A stretch of 64,000 nucleotides of DNA from Paenibacillus antibioticophila (GCF_000455265.1 NZ_HG005139.1:611773-675772); one strand, 5' to 3'. Shown: positions 52,889 through 62,132, numbered from the stretch's first letter. Numbers and translations are program-made. The notes: a model not told the origin generated them from the letters alone.

Positions 52889-55800
52889 ATGTCGCTTAGA
52901 AAAAAAGTAACTGTATCCGCTCTTGTCCTTTCTATGCTGACCGCAACTGTTGGAATCTTGCCCCTCAGCACAAAGGGTCCCATGGAGAAGCTGAGCCTGA
53001 TCCAGATGGCGAATGCCGCCGAAATGGAGCAGTCATCAGGATTTTTCAGGGAACGATTAAGCGAATTATACGCTGCTCTGGCAATTGATCCTGAGGGTCT
53101 CCAGGATGTCATAAATCTGCGTGAAGAAATAACCAGGCTTCAATTCGTAGAAGTCCAACCTCTAATCAGTCCGATCTGGAGCAAGGTGAATGCAAGACTC
53201 CCTGAAACCGTTGATCGAAAGGAACTAAGAGAAGGTCTGATTCACCTTTTTAAGACGGTCAGCACGATCCAAACCATGTCGGAATTGGAGGAGCTTCGAT
53301 CCAATCCTGAATTCAACGCAACGTTGAGAATGATTGCGGCCGCATTTGGACATGAAGATTTAAGCGTGGATGATTTCATTGTATTTCTGTTTGGGGACGG
53401 CGGAAGCCGTTTGGGCTTGGAAGGAACAGTCGCCGGCACCCTGGAAAATATGCCATTGACTCAGTTAGCCGGATTAATAGGTAATAGCCAAGCTGCTACT
53501 GAAATCCTGCTCCAAGCGGTAGACAAGCTGCTGGAGGAAAACGATGCGTATAGAATCAGCTCCATTTTGAAGGAAATGGACATTTCTTCTCAGGATATTA
53601 GGTCATTGTTGACTAGCCTGCAGGGCAAACTTCAATATGATGACCAGGCTATCCATGCTATGATTATGGCTTATGTTCGTACAACCGTAGAGGCTACAGC
53701 CCAAATCAGCGAGGATGGCCGTCAACATATATACAGTTTGAATGCATTCGGAATTGAAATTCCAGCTTTCATCCTGCAATGGAGCAAGGTATCCGGGGAT
53801 GCTGCCGTAAGCGTAACCTCAAACGGAGTTGTAACGATTCCTGAGGGCGCAGGCAGCGGTTCAGCCGTGATTCAAGCTAAACTGGCGAACCCTTATGGCA
53901 GCAGCACCGGTGTGATTTTTCAAAAAGAAGTGACTTTGAGAGAGACTTCCGGGGAAGAAACGGTGTTTCCAAGTGAGCAGTTCTTGGAACGGATGAATAA
54001 ATTGCATGCGGCACTTGCAGCAGGGGATCCAGCCGATATTCAGGATGTGAGGAATCTTCGTGATGAAATTGCCGGACTCGATCCGGTTCTGGATGAAGCA
54101 TTGATTGATCCAGTCTGGAACAAAATAGCTCCTAAGCTGCCGTCAACAGTGGATCAGGCTGAACTGAAAGCAAACCTCTTCCAGATGATTAAGGAAGTAG
54201 GCTCATTCCAGTATGATCCAACCGCATCGGAGCTCGAAGCGATTCGAAGTAATCCGAAGTTCCGCAGCACGCTGAAGACGATTGCGGCGGCTGGTGGTGA
54301 CAGCCAAATCGTTATGGATGATTTCTTGCTGTTTATGTTCGGTGATGGCGGCTCTCGTAAAGGCATCGAAGGAACAATCCGGGATTTACTAGTCAATATG
54401 AATGCTGCTGAGCTATTAGGATTGCTGGGTAACAATGAAGCCATTACTGCAGTACTGCTTCAAGCAACAGAGCAACTGCTCAGTGAAACCGATGAATATA
54501 AGTTTAGCTCGATTTTAGAGAAGCTTGAGGTTACGCCGCAGGATCTGAGATCAACGGTGCTAAACTACCAAGTTAGGCTACAATATGATGTGCCGGCAAT
54601 TAATGCAATGGCGGTCGCATATATGCGTTCAGAATCAACTGAACGGGTTGATGTAAGCGAAGATGGCCGTCAACATATATACAGTTTGAAGGTGTTTGGA
54701 GTCGACGTGCCTGCTATAGCTTTAAAGTGGGTTAAAGTATCAGGAAGCGATGACATCGAAGTATTGCCAAACGGTACGGTTACACTTGCTCCGCGCGTAC
54801 CGAGCGCTTCCGCAGTTATTCAGGCACAGCTTTTCAACCCTTACGGTGGAAATGCTAAAGTAATTTTTGAGAAAGAAGTTACATTAACGGCCTCTATCGG
54901 AGAAGGAAACATCTTTCCAGTAGAGCAATTTCTAGAACGAATGGAGAAGCTGCATGCTGCTCTTCAGGCAAATGGATCTTCAGATGTAAGGGATGTTCGC
55001 AGGTTATGGGATGAGATCAATAACCTAAATGCCACGAAGGACGCCGCTCTGATCAATCAGATATGGAAGCCTATTGCAGAGAAGCTCCCGGATTCTGTTG
55101 ATAAAAAAGAAGTGAAGAAGAACTTGTTTGAGCTCATTACTTCAGTTGGTTCCCTACCGTATGATCTGGAGGGTTCACAGCTTGAAGCCATTCGCACAAA
55201 TCCGGACTTCGTGGCAACGATGGGAATTATTGCGGAGGCTGCAGGAGTATCCAATCTGTCGATCGACGATTTCCTTATTCTGCTATATGGTGATAATGGC
55301 GAACATAGTGGAGTTGAAGGAGCCATACGCAATACGATATCGAATATGAATTCAAAAGAATTGGCCGCATTCTTGAAAAATAAGAATGGCCTCGATCGTA
55401 TTAAAGAGGCAGCGCTGGAAGCGGTTCTATCGGATCGGAACGGATATGTGTTAAGTGAAGCCTTGTTTAACCTTGGTGTTAAACCGAAGGCTGCAACTTC
55501 TTTGGTACAGAATTTTAAGACGAGATTAAGATATGATGTGCCGGCGGTCAGAGCAATAAGCGCTGCCTTTATCTCTTCCGAAACAGAATCAAAGGCAGAG
55601 ATTACCCAAAATGGGCGCCAACATGTATATACGCTGACGGTTCTAGGTGTTGAGCTTCCTTCCTCAGCTCTGAAGTGGAAAAAGGTATCGGGAAGCAAGG
55701 ATGTAAAGGTAACTTCAAACGGAAAAGTAACCCTTGATAAAAAGGTCCAAAAGGGTACCGCTATTATTCAGGCTACGCTGGTTAATTTATTTGGGGGCAA

Positions 55801-56110
55801 TTCCAAAGTGATCTTTACACAAGAGATTACGCTTACCAATGGAGTGGTTGATCCGGAAGTTCAAATTCAGAATATCGTTCATTCGCTTCAAGGTAAGTTA
55901 GCCGAAATAAAAACAAGGTTTGATTCTGCAACGATTGATGCCGAAAAAGTTCAGTTGATAATGGAAGTTGTGCAGGCAGGAAATGATAGCTTCGATCGGA
56001 TTAATGAGATTGATGCATCTAAAACCGTCAAGAATAAAGCAATCAACAATGTAAAAAAACAAGTTAATGAAATGATGGATTACATTTTGCAAGATCTATT
56101 GAAATTCTAA
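52889..56110 (+). CDS. secreted protein with three ~315-residue repeats, function unknown
   Basis: A 1073-residue exported protein. The signal peptide (VSALVLSMLTATVGILPLS) probably ends at ANA|AE near residue 43. Three tandem repeats cover about 50-350, 362-666 and 677-982. Each starts with a helical part (EQFLERMEKLHAAL, then a DDFLLFMFGDGGSR motif) and ends with an Ig-like beta part (GRQHIYSLKVFGVDVPA, LKWVKVSGS, NGTVTL, VIFEKEVTL). Repeats 1 and 2 share 29 identical nucleotides (53714-53742 and 54662-54690). A helical tail follows. No catalytic motif or cell-wall anchor. ATG 52889 is used, with GAGGTG upstream. Last but one gene of the EPS locus; a matrix or polymer-binding role is a guess. 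Confidence 0.8.
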   Translation: MSLRKKVTVSALVLSMLTATVGILPLSTKGPMEKLSLIQMANAAEMEQSSGFFRERLSELYAALAIDPEGLQDVINLREEITRLQFVEVQPLISPIWSKVNARLPETVDRKELREGLIHLFKTVSTIQTMSELEELRSNPEFNATLRMIAAAFGHEDLSVDDFIVFLFGDGGSRLGLEGTVAGTLENMPLTQLAGLIGNSQAATEILLQAVDKLLEENDAYRISSILKEMDISSQDIRSLLTSLQGKLQYDDQAIHAMIMAYVRTTVEATAQISEDGRQHIYSLNAFGIEIPAFILQWSKVSGDAAVSVTSNGVVTIPEGAGSGSAVIQAKLANPYGSSTGVIFQKEVTLRETSGEETVFPSEQFLERMNKLHAALAAGDPADIQDVRNLRDEIAGLDPVLDEALIDPVWNKIAPKLPSTVDQAELKANLFQMIKEVGSFQYDPTASELEAIRSNPKFRSTLKTIAAAGGDSQIVMDDFLLFMFGDGGSRKGIEGTIRDLLVNMNAAELLGLLGNNEAITAVLLQATEQLLSETDEYKFSSILEKLEVTPQDLRSTVLNYQVRLQYDVPAINAMAVAYMRSESTERVDVSEDGRQHIYSLKVFGVDVPAIALKWVKVSGSDDIEVLPNGTVTLAPRVPSASAVIQAQLFNPYGGNAKVIFEKEVTLTASIGEGNIFPVEQFLERMEKLHAALQANGSSDVRDVRRLWDEINNLNATKDAALINQIWKPIAEKLPDSVDKKEVKKNLFELITSVGSLPYDLEGSQLEAIRTNPDFVATMGIIAEAAGVSNLSIDDFLILLYGDNGEHSGVEGAIRNTISNMNSKELAAFLKNKNGLDRIKEAALEAVLSDRNGYVLSEALFNLGVKPKAATSLVQNFKTRLRYDVPAVRAISAAFISSETESKAEITQNGRQHVYTLTVLGVELPSSALKWKKVSGSKDVKVTSNGKVTLDKKVQKGTAIIQATLVNLFGGNSKVIFTQEITLTNGVVDPEVQIQNIVHSLQGKLAEIKTRFDSATIDAEKVQLIMEVVQAGNDSFDRINEIDASKTVKNKAINNVKKQVNEMMDYILQDLLKF

Positions 56111-56115
56111 GACCA

Positions 56116-56158
56116 AGCCAGCTCTTCCTGCAACCAGGAGGGCTGGCCTATTTCTTTT
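56116..56158 (+). terminator. terminator after the three-repeat protein gene
   Basis: GCCAGCTCTTCCTG pairs with CAGGAGGGCTGGC, with a TATTTCTTTT tail. Confidence 0.7.
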
Positions 56159-56200
56159 ACCAATCGGTACACTTTGTAGGAAGGCGGTGTTCACATCACA

Positions 56201-57037
56201 ATGGGACAACAACGAATCCGCAAGAGAAGGCGGCGTCGATTTCGAAAACCGGATATAGTCATTTTTATCTTATCCACGATCACTATTCTCTTACTTTTTC
56301 TATGGGGGGGATTGTATTGGAAGGAGTCGTCGGAAAACAAATTAATTGTTAATGCCAGTGAACAAGAAGAATTCCAACAAATCCTGCTGGAAGACAATGA
56401 TCTATTATTACTTGATGTTGAGGATATCACTGCAGAGGCAGTAGAACAAAATGAAGAACTCGGAGAGCCGGGGGATGCTTCAGCAAAACCGGGTACGCAA
56501 GTCCAGACAAATAAGGATGCCCAAGGTTTGCAGACCTCCACGAATCAGAGTACCCCAAGCCAGGCATTACCGGATGCTCAAAGCACAACGAAGCCAGACG
56601 ATTCAAGTACAACGAAGCCAGACGATTCGAGCACGACAAAGCCAGACGGTTCAAGCACAACGGACGTGGCTTCACCTAGCGCGGTACAATTAGACTCTAC
56701 AGCGAATCTGATAGAGAAATATGAGCAAGAGTTCACACAACTTCAGGAAAAGTGTAGAAAGGATATGAGGGCAGCTTTAAGTGACGCGGAAAGCAGTATG
56801 CAGCAACTGGATAAAAGTGATCCCCGCAATGTAATCGCATGGAGAGATCAGTTAAACGCCGAATTATCAACGGCTGAATCAACCTGTGACGATTCATTCC
56901 AAAGAATTGTTCAAAATGCAGAGAATAATGCAGTATCTGCAGACGTCATCGAAGGCTGGAGTCAAAAGTATGACGATCTAAAGGCGAAACTTCAAGAGGA
57001 GTCAGAATCGAAGCTGCAACAACTAATGGGCGGTTAA
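56201..57037 (+). CDS. single-pass membrane protein with Pro/Thr linker and coiled coil
   Basis: A 278-residue protein. A very basic N-terminus (RIRKRRRRRFRKPD) precedes one membrane helix at ~18-40 (IVIFILSTITILLLFLWGGL). An acidic stretch leads to a linker with three TTKPDxSS units (24-bp repeats at 56582-56653), then a helical domain (residues ~165-278) with two Cys. The basic end should stay inside and the rest outside. No family recognised. It lies 90 bp behind the three-repeat protein and shares with it an unknown surface role. Confidence 0.65.
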   Translation: MGQQRIRKRRRRRFRKPDIVIFILSTITILLLFLWGGLYWKESSENKLIVNASEQEEFQQILLEDNDLLLLDVEDITAEAVEQNEELGEPGDASAKPGTQVQTNKDAQGLQTSTNQSTPSQALPDAQSTTKPDDSSTTKPDDSSTTKPDGSSTTDVASPSAVQLDSTANLIEKYEQEFTQLQEKCRKDMRAALSDAESSMQQLDKSDPRNVIAWRDQLNAELSTAESTCDDSFQRIVQNAENNAVSADVIEGWSQKYDDLKAKLQEESESKLQQLMGG

Positions 57038-57038
57038 A

Positions 57039-57395
57039 TCATTCATCCTTTGGAAATTGCCGATCGCGGAGTACTCGTTCAAGTAAAATACGAATCAAAT
57101 CAAGATCGTCCTTTTCCAAAGGGATCCCGTCCCAATGAAGTTGTTCGAAATTTAAATATTCTTTGGCATTATGATTTAGTTCTCCCGGTGGTTCTGGATA
57201 ATTAGTAAGCCCCAGAAGATAATCCGCCGACGTGTTTAGTTTACGAGATATCGTTTGGATAGATTCCAGAGTAGGTTCACGGTAACCGGATTCATACCCT
57301 GCATACGTACTTTTGGCAACTCCAACGTAATCTGCAACTTCCTGCATCGTCAGTTTTCTCTTTTTGCGCAACTGCTTCAGTCGCTTCGCGAACAT
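57039..57395 (-). CDS. XRE family transcriptional regulator
   Basis: A 118-residue regulator. Residues 1-65 form an HTH_3 domain (LKQLRKKRKLTMQEVADYVG, VAKSTYAGYESGYREPTLES, ISRKLNTSADYLLGL), as in SinR-like and phage-repressor-like proteins; the C-terminal half is acidic and may mediate oligomers. It converges with the last EPS gene, 1 bp apart at the stops. AAGGGAGAG precedes the ATG. Because SinR, of the same class, controls eps in Bacillus, this is a candidate regulator of the locus; that is inference from class and position. Confidence 0.85.
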   Translation of the reverse strand: MFAKRLKQLRKKRKLTMQEVADYVGVAKSTYAGYESGYREPTLESIQTISRKLNTSADYLLGLTNYPEPPGELNHNAKEYLNFEQLHWDGIPLEKDDLDLIRILLERVLRDRQFPKDE

Positions 57396-57480
57396 CCGCT
57401 AGCTCTCCCTTCAGACCCCGTAAATGACATTTCCGTTATGTGAAATACACTCCTATTCACTTCTAGCAAATGCAACCATA

Positions 57481-57508
57481 ATTATAGCATGTTCACCAAA
57501 CAACGCAA
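57481..57508 (-). promoter_or_regulatory. promoter of the XRE regulator gene
   Basis: On the minus strand TTGCGT (57508-57503) and TATAAT (57486-57481), 16-bp spacer. Downstream on the minus strand is an imperfect palindrome around 57440-57463 (AAGTGAA ... TTCACAT), a possible autoregulatory operator. Confidence 0.5.
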
Positions 57509-57526
57509 TTAGGGAACTTCATTTCT

Positions 57527-57544
57527 TATGCAAATTATGCAAAT
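57527..57544. repeat. tandem TATGCAAAT pair
   Basis: TATGCAAAT occurs twice head to tail (57527-57535, 57536-57544) between the XRE promoter and the thrS promoter. A two-site operator is possible. Confidence 0.45.
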
Positions 57545-57573
57545 TCGCGAAAGTTCCAACGTCGGGGCGGTTC

Positions 57574-57602
57574 TTGACGGAGCTTACCGATAGCTATATA
57601 AT
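57574..57602 (+). promoter_or_regulatory. promoter of thrS
   Basis: TTGACG at 57574-57579 and TATAAT at 57597-57602, 17-bp spacer. Closely matches the sequence at the ytxC stop (34809-34841). Confidence 0.8.
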
Positions 57603-57608
57603 TACTGA

Positions 57609-57889
57609 TAATTCGAAAAGCGTTGACAAAGACATGGGTCATGCAGAAAGAACGGATCAGAGAGAGGGAACATCAGGCTGGAATTCCCTTCGGTTTCGCT
57701 GTTGGCTTACCCCTTTGTAGCTGTAACTCCGAACCTTCCTGCTCAGCCTGGCTGAGCGGTTGTTATAAGAGCTGCCGGGCCATTCCCGTTACAGAATGCC
57801 GAATAAGGGCTTGACTGCATGGCAGATAAGCCGAATGAGGGTGGAACCACGGGTTATGATGCTCGTCCCTTTCCGGGGACGGGCTTTTT
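57609..57889 (+). promoter_or_regulatory. T-box leader (tRNA-Thr sensing) of thrS
   Basis: The core AGGGTGGAACCACG lies at 57838-57851, followed by a terminator (GCTCGTCCC tttccg GGGACGGGC plus five T, 57861-57889). The roughly 230 nt before it show the usual Stem I-III space. I could not fix the specifier triplet with certainty. Confidence 0.93.
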
Positions 57890-57944
57890 GCTGTCCGTTG
57901 CCGGTACTCCATATTATCAAATTATTGACTGGGAGGAAACAATC

Positions 57945-59882
57945 GTGGCAATCAAGATTTCACTGCCGGACGGTTCTGTCCGGGAATACGTAGAGGGGAA
58001 TACGCTGGAGGATGTAGCAGCATCCATCAGCAGCGGCCTTCGGAAAAATGCGGTAGCCGGTAAAATTAACGGTCAAGCGGTAGATCTTAATACCGCGTTA
58101 ACCGATGGCGCCCAAGTGGAGATCATTACATTGGACTCTAAGGATGGCGTGGAGATTATGCGTCACAGTACGGCGCATTTGATGGCTCAAGCCGTTAAAC
58201 GTCTGTTTGGCGGCAAGGAAGTTAAGCTCGGGATTGGACCGGTGATTGAGGACGGATTTTACTACGATATGGACCTGGAGCATCCCTTGAACCCGGAAGA
58301 TCTTCAGAAGATCGAGAAGGAAATGGAACGCATTATTGGGGAGAATCTACCGATTACGCGCCGTGAGGTCAGCCGCGAGGAAGCGGTGGCGATTTTCACG
58401 GAGCTTGGCGATCCATACAAGCTGGAACTGATTCGTGATCTGCCGGAGGACAGCGTGATTTCGATTTATGACCAAGGCGAATTTTTCGACCTGTGCCGCG
58501 GTCCTCACGTACCTTCCACCGGCAAGATCAAAGTGTTCAAGCTGCTGAGCGTAGCCGGAGCTTATTGGAGAGGCAACAGCGACAACAAGATGCTGCAGCG
58601 GATTTACGGAACAGCCTTCGTGAAGAAGGCTGAACTGGAGGAGCATTTGCGCCTGCTGGAAGAAGCGAAGAAGCGCGATCACCGCAAGCTGGGGAAAGAA
58701 CTGAGCATCTTTACCTTTAACAACCTGGTCGGACAAGGCTTGCCGATCTGGCTTCCGAAGGGAGCAACCCTTCGCCGTACGCTTGAGCGGTACATCGTTG
58801 ATATCGAAGAGCGCCTGGGCTATCAGCACGTGTACACTCCTGTACTCGGTAATGTTGATTTGTATAAAACGTCAGGACACTGGGATCATTACCAGGAAGA
58901 TATGTTCCCGAAAATGGAGATCGACACCGAGGAGTTTGTGCTCCGTCCGATGAACTGTCCTCACCATATGATGGTGTATAAGAGTGATATGCGCAGCTAC
59001 CGTGATCTGCCGATCCGCGTCGCTGAGCTTGGAATGCAGCACCGCTACGAGATGTCAGGCGCACTGACCGGTCTGCACCGTGTTCGCTCCATGACGCTGA
59101 ATGATGCTCATATCTTCTGTCGGATGGATCAGATCAAGGATGAATTTACCCGTGTCCTGGAGTTAATCAAGCAGGTATACAGCGACTTCGGGATCAAGGA
59201 ATACAAATTCCGTCTGTCCTATCGCGATCCTCAGGATACCGAGAAGTATTTCCCGGACGACAATATGTGGAATACAACTCAGCGCATGCTGCGTGAGGTT
59301 GTGGAAGAGGCAGGACTGCCGTTCTATGAAGCGGAAGGGGAAGCCGCCTTCTATGGTCCGAAGCTGGACGTGCAGGTGAAGACGGCTCTTGGCAAGGAAG
59401 AGACGCTGTCGACGATTCAGATCGACGTGCTGCTTCCGGAGCGCTTTGAGCTCGAATATGTGGGCGATGACGGCGCGAAGCACCGTCCGGTTGTATTGCA
59501 CCGCGGTATCCTGGGAACCATGGAACGCTTTACGGCCTTTCTGCTTGAGAACTTTGCAGGGAATCTTCCGCTCTGGCTGTCCCCGATTCAAGCCAAGGTC
59601 ATTCCTGTATCGCAGGCCTTTGACGACTATGCCCGTAAAGTGGAAGATACGCTCAGAGCTTCGGGCGTTCGTGTGGAAAGCGATCTGCGCAACGAAAAGC
59701 TGGGTTACAAAATCCGGGAAGCTCAGTTGGAGAAAATCCCTTACATGTTCGTCGTAGGCGAGAATGAGCAGCAAAATGCTACCGTATCCGTGCGCAAACG
59801 CGGAGAAGGAGACCTGGGAGCGAAGTCGCTGGATGAAGTTGCTGCCCAGCTTCAGAACGATATCCGCAACCACGTCATTTAA
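57945..59882 (+). CDS. thrS: threonyl-tRNA synthetase
   Basis: A 645-residue class II synthetase. An N-terminal TGS domain ([20 protein letters not shown]) is followed by the editing domain with [16 protein letters not shown], the catalytic core ([38 protein letters not shown]) with its zinc ligands Cys/His/His, and an anticodon-binding domain ([20 protein letters not shown]). GTG 57945 is chosen: it has GGGAGGAAACAATC upstream and lies past the T-box terminator, while the open frame extends back into the leader. Confidence 0.97.
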   Translation: MAIKISLPDGSVREYVEGNTLEDVAASISSGLRKNAVAGKINGQAVDLNTALTDGAQVEIITLDSKDGVEIMRHSTAHLMAQAVKRLFGGKEVKLGIGPVIEDGFYYDMDLEHPLNPEDLQKIEKEMERIIGENLPITRREVSREEAVAIFTELGDPYKLELIRDLPEDSVISIYDQGEFFDLCRGPHVPSTGKIKVFKLLSVAGAYWRGNSDNKMLQRIYGTAFVKKAELEEHLRLLEEAKKRDHRKLGKELSIFTFNNLVGQGLPIWLPKGATLRRTLERYIVDIEERLGYQHVYTPVLGNVDLYKTSGHWDHYQEDMFPKMEIDTEEFVLRPMNCPHHMMVYKSDMRSYRDLPIRVAELGMQHRYEMSGALTGLHRVRSMTLNDAHIFCRMDQIKDEFTRVLELIKQVYSDFGIKEYKFRLSYRDPQDTEKYFPDDNMWNTTQRMLREVVEEAGLPFYEAEGEAAFYGPKLDVQVKTALGKEETLSTIQIDVLLPERFELEYVGDDGAKHRPVVLHRGILGTMERFTAFLLENFAGNLPLWLSPIQAKVIPVSQAFDDYARKVEDTLRASGVRVESDLRNEKLGYKIREAQLEKIPYMFVVGENEQQNATVSVRKRGEGDLGAKSLDEVAAQLQNDIRNHVI

Positions 59883-59911
59883 CTTTTTTAAACGATGAAT
59901 GTATAAACCAA

Positions 59912-59960
59912 GGCGCATATGGAAAACCTTCGCATTAAGGGGGAGGTTTTCATATGCGCC
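59912..59960 (+). promoter_or_regulatory. hairpin enclosing the start of the 3D-domain gene
   Basis: GGCGCATATGGAAAACCT (59912-59929) pairs with AGGTTTTCATATGCGCC (59944-59960) with one bulge. The ribosome site GGGGGAGG lies in the loop and its edge, and the ATG (59954) is in the right arm. Confidence 0.8.
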
Positions 59961-60679
59961 AATTTGCTATGTGGCGGAGAACTGTAATTGCACTGTTAAT
60001 GACGGTTCTCCTAGTCCAGGCGATCGCCGCAGACAGCAAGCTTCAGGCTATGAATGATCACACTGGAAATGTAATGAACGGATATACACTAGAGCTCCGA
60101 ATGGAGCAATACGAAACGATGGCTCAACGACTGGAGAAATTCCATGTGAGGCTTGAGCGGAATCAGAGCAACCAGTTAACACCGGTGCTGGCTAGGCAAG
60201 AGCAGAAGAATACGCAGAACAGTACGGTAGCGACAGCTGCGAATGAGACTGCTAAAGCCGCCAAGAAGGTCAAGGTCGTTGCTACAGGTTATACGGCTGG
60301 CTATGAATCGACGGGCAAGCATCCGAACCATCCGCAGTATGGAATCACGTACTCCGGCGTCAAGGTAAGACGCGATAAGGATACGATTTCGACCATTGCC
60401 GCCGATCTGAAGGTCTTTCCGATCGGAACGGTCCTTTATATTCCGGGCTATGGCTACGGAATCGTGGCGGATAAAGGCTCTGCGATTAAGGGGAACAAGA
60501 TTGATCTGTACTTCAAGACCACCAAGCAGGTGTTCAAGGAGTGGGGCAAGAAAGAGGTAGAGGTTCAGATTATCCGCAAGGGAAGCGGTAAGCTGACGGA
60601 GGATATGCTGAGCAAGCTTGGAAAAGCGATGGAGGTCAGCAAGGAAATTCCTGATCATATGTGGGATCAAATCATTTGA
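59954..60679 (+). CDS. 3D-domain protein (YuiC-like cell wall enzyme)
   Basis: A 241-residue exported protein. A hydrophobic N-terminal segment ([19 protein letters not shown]) acts as signal or anchor, then a polar region with a short coiled coil, then the 3D domain from ~105 ([56 protein letters not shown]) with the conserved aspartates. Relatives of this MltA-like fold cleave peptidoglycan. ATG 59954 with GGGGGAGG eight bases upstream. Start and ribosome site are in a large hairpin, so translation may be controlled. Confidence 0.9.
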   Translation: MRQFAMWRRTVIALLMTVLLVQAIAADSKLQAMNDHTGNVMNGYTLELRMEQYETMAQRLEKFHVRLERNQSNQLTPVLARQEQKNTQNSTVATAANETAKAAKKVKVVATGYTAGYESTGKHPNHPQYGITYSGVKVRRDKDTISTIAADLKVFPIGTVLYIPGYGYGIVADKGSAIKGNKIDLYFKTTKQVFKEWGKKEVEVQIIRKGSGKLTEDMLSKLGKAMEVSKEIPDHMWDQII

Positions 60680-60697
60680 TTTTCCAGTTCAGGGCTT

Positions 60698-60728
60698 TGC
60701 ATAATTCACCTTACTTGTATGCATAATA
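60698..60728 (+). promoter_or_regulatory. sigma-G-like promoter of the SASP gene
   Basis: TGCATA at 60698-60703 and CATAATA at 60722-60728 with an 18-bp spacer, one mismatch from each half of the forespore pattern TGAATA/CATACTA. Confidence 0.6.
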
Positions 60729-60760
60729 CTTTCTGTAATGCACAGGGGAGGTGAATACAA

Positions 60761-60904
60761 GTGGCAAAGAAAAATAAGGCTGAATCGCCAGGCTATAAAA
60801 CGCCTAACGAGAAGTTCAACGCCGAGTTTGCAGAGGAAAGCAATGCGACGATTGCGCAAAAAGCCAAAGCTTCGCATCAGGCCTCCAATCAGCAACAGAA
60901 ATAA
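60761..60904 (+). CDS. gamma-type small acid-soluble spore protein
   Basis: A 47-residue protein read from GTG 60761, with AGGGGAGGTG upstream. The stretch KFNAEFAEESNATIAQKAKA resembles the repeat of SspE-type gamma SASP (FGTEFASETNAQQV), and the tail is Gln/Asn-rich. Such proteins are amino-acid stores degraded at germination. Here there is a single repeat unit rather than two. A sigma-G-like promoter and its own terminator agree with forespore expression. Confidence 0.75.
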   Translation: MAKKNKAESPGYKTPNEKFNAEFAEESNATIAQKAKASHQASNQQQK

Positions 60905-60921
60905 CAAGATGAGTGAGCAAC

Positions 60922-60948
60922 AGGCGTCCTGCAGAGGGCGCCTTTTTT
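60922..60948 (+). terminator. terminator of the SASP gene
   Basis: AGGCGTCCT gc AGAGGGCGCCT followed by TTTTTT. Confidence 0.8.
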
Positions 60949-61157
60949 AGGATAAATTCAATTTCCTTAAAATCCCATATCCCTCCGTCTGAAGACCGAG
61001 TTCGATTTCCATCCTGCGCCGCTGTTGTAACCAGAAGCGACTAAGGTAAACTGTAGATATATAAGTTGACCTAGGGAAAGTTGCATGAGAAGGCATAAAT
61101 GTAAAGCACTTTACACGTTGCCCTCAGCAAGCTTTAGTCTATTTGGAGGGATTATTG

Positions 61158-62129
61158 ATGAGGAACGGATTATGGGGACGCTTGATCGGCGGACTGGTGC
61201 TAATTAGCATTGGTACTTTATTTTTATTAAATCAGTTAGGGATTGCAACAATCAGTATCGGTGAGCTATTCTCAACGTATTGGCCTGTCTTTCTGATTCT
61301 GGCTGGCATATCGCAGCTGGGCAGCGGAAATTGGCGGGGCTCAAGCTTTATCGGAAGTGCCATTCTAATCGTGATCGGCGGTTATTTTCTGGCCCGGAAT
61401 TTGGGTATGATCGACTTATCGCCGGGAGAGTTCTTTCGCTTTTTCTTCCCGGTAGCGTTAATAATCGGAGGATTGAATGTACTGCTTAAGCCGCGCGGCC
61501 GCAAGAAGTGCGGAACTGGCCCGGCAGACTATGATATACCGCCAGCACCATCTCAACCTCCGGTACCGCCAATTCCTGATCAATATATCCCGGAGATGAA
61601 ATCGTCTTTGGATTCGATGTTTGACGGCCTGGAGAAGCAGCATGGTGGTAAGGACAAGGGATGGAAAGATACGCATAAACAAGACTTTGACAACCATACT
61701 CACCATCAGAATTACTTCAATGATGGAACGGAATCCTCCGGCAAGCGTGAAACGTTCAATAAAGCAGGGTTTATCGGAGATGTTCATCTGGGAGAGGATT
61801 ACTTCGAGCTCCGGCCGACAAACATTTCTCATTTTATCGGGGATACGGTAATTGACCTGACGAAGGCGCAGATTCCGTACGGGGAGACGAAGATCAACGT
61901 ATCAGCCTTTATCGGCGACGTGAAGATCTTTGTTCCGGAAGACATCGACCTGGGAATCAGCGCAGTATCCAATGCTTTTATCGGAGATTTAAAGATATTG
62001 AAGCAGAAGCAGGGAGGCTTCATGAGCAATGTACAGGCTCAATCCCCTTCCTATCATGAAGCAAGCAAACGCGTTAAACTGATCGTCAGCGTATTTATCG
62101 GCGATGTGAAAGTGAATACGGTGGGTTAG
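61158..62129 (+). CDS. liaF: LiaF-like membrane protein
   Basis: A 323-residue protein. The N-terminal ~105 residues hold four helices (LIGGLVLISIGTLFLLNQLG, YWPVFLILAGISQLGSG, FIGSAILIVIGGYFLARNLG, FFFPVALIIGGLNVLL), then a Pro/His-rich linker, then a beta-rich C-terminal domain with five FIGD turns (FIGDVHLG, FIGDTVID, FIGDVKIF, FIGDLKIL, FIGDVKVN). LiaF holds LiaS inactive until the envelope is stressed. ATG 61158 is used; the TTG at 61143 is part of TTGGAGGG, its ribosome site. liaS follows by 3 bp. Confidence 0.9.
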   Translation: MRNGLWGRLIGGLVLISIGTLFLLNQLGIATISIGELFSTYWPVFLILAGISQLGSGNWRGSSFIGSAILIVIGGYFLARNLGMIDLSPGEFFRFFFPVALIIGGLNVLLKPRGRKKCGTGPADYDIPPAPSQPPVPPIPDQYIPEMKSSLDSMFDGLEKQHGGKDKGWKDTHKQDFDNHTHHQNYFNDGTESSGKRETFNKAGFIGDVHLGEDYFELRPTNISHFIGDTVIDLTKAQIPYGETKINVSAFIGDVKIFVPEDIDLGISAVSNAFIGDLKILKQKQGGFMSNVQAQSPSYHEASKRVKLIVSVFIGDVKVNTVG

Positions 62130-62132
62130 CTT

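Noticed and set aside
57819..57944. Upstream start for thrS within the leader
   Set aside because: The frame is open there, but it runs through the T-box core and terminator; the GTG at 57945 has the ribosome site and family N-terminus.
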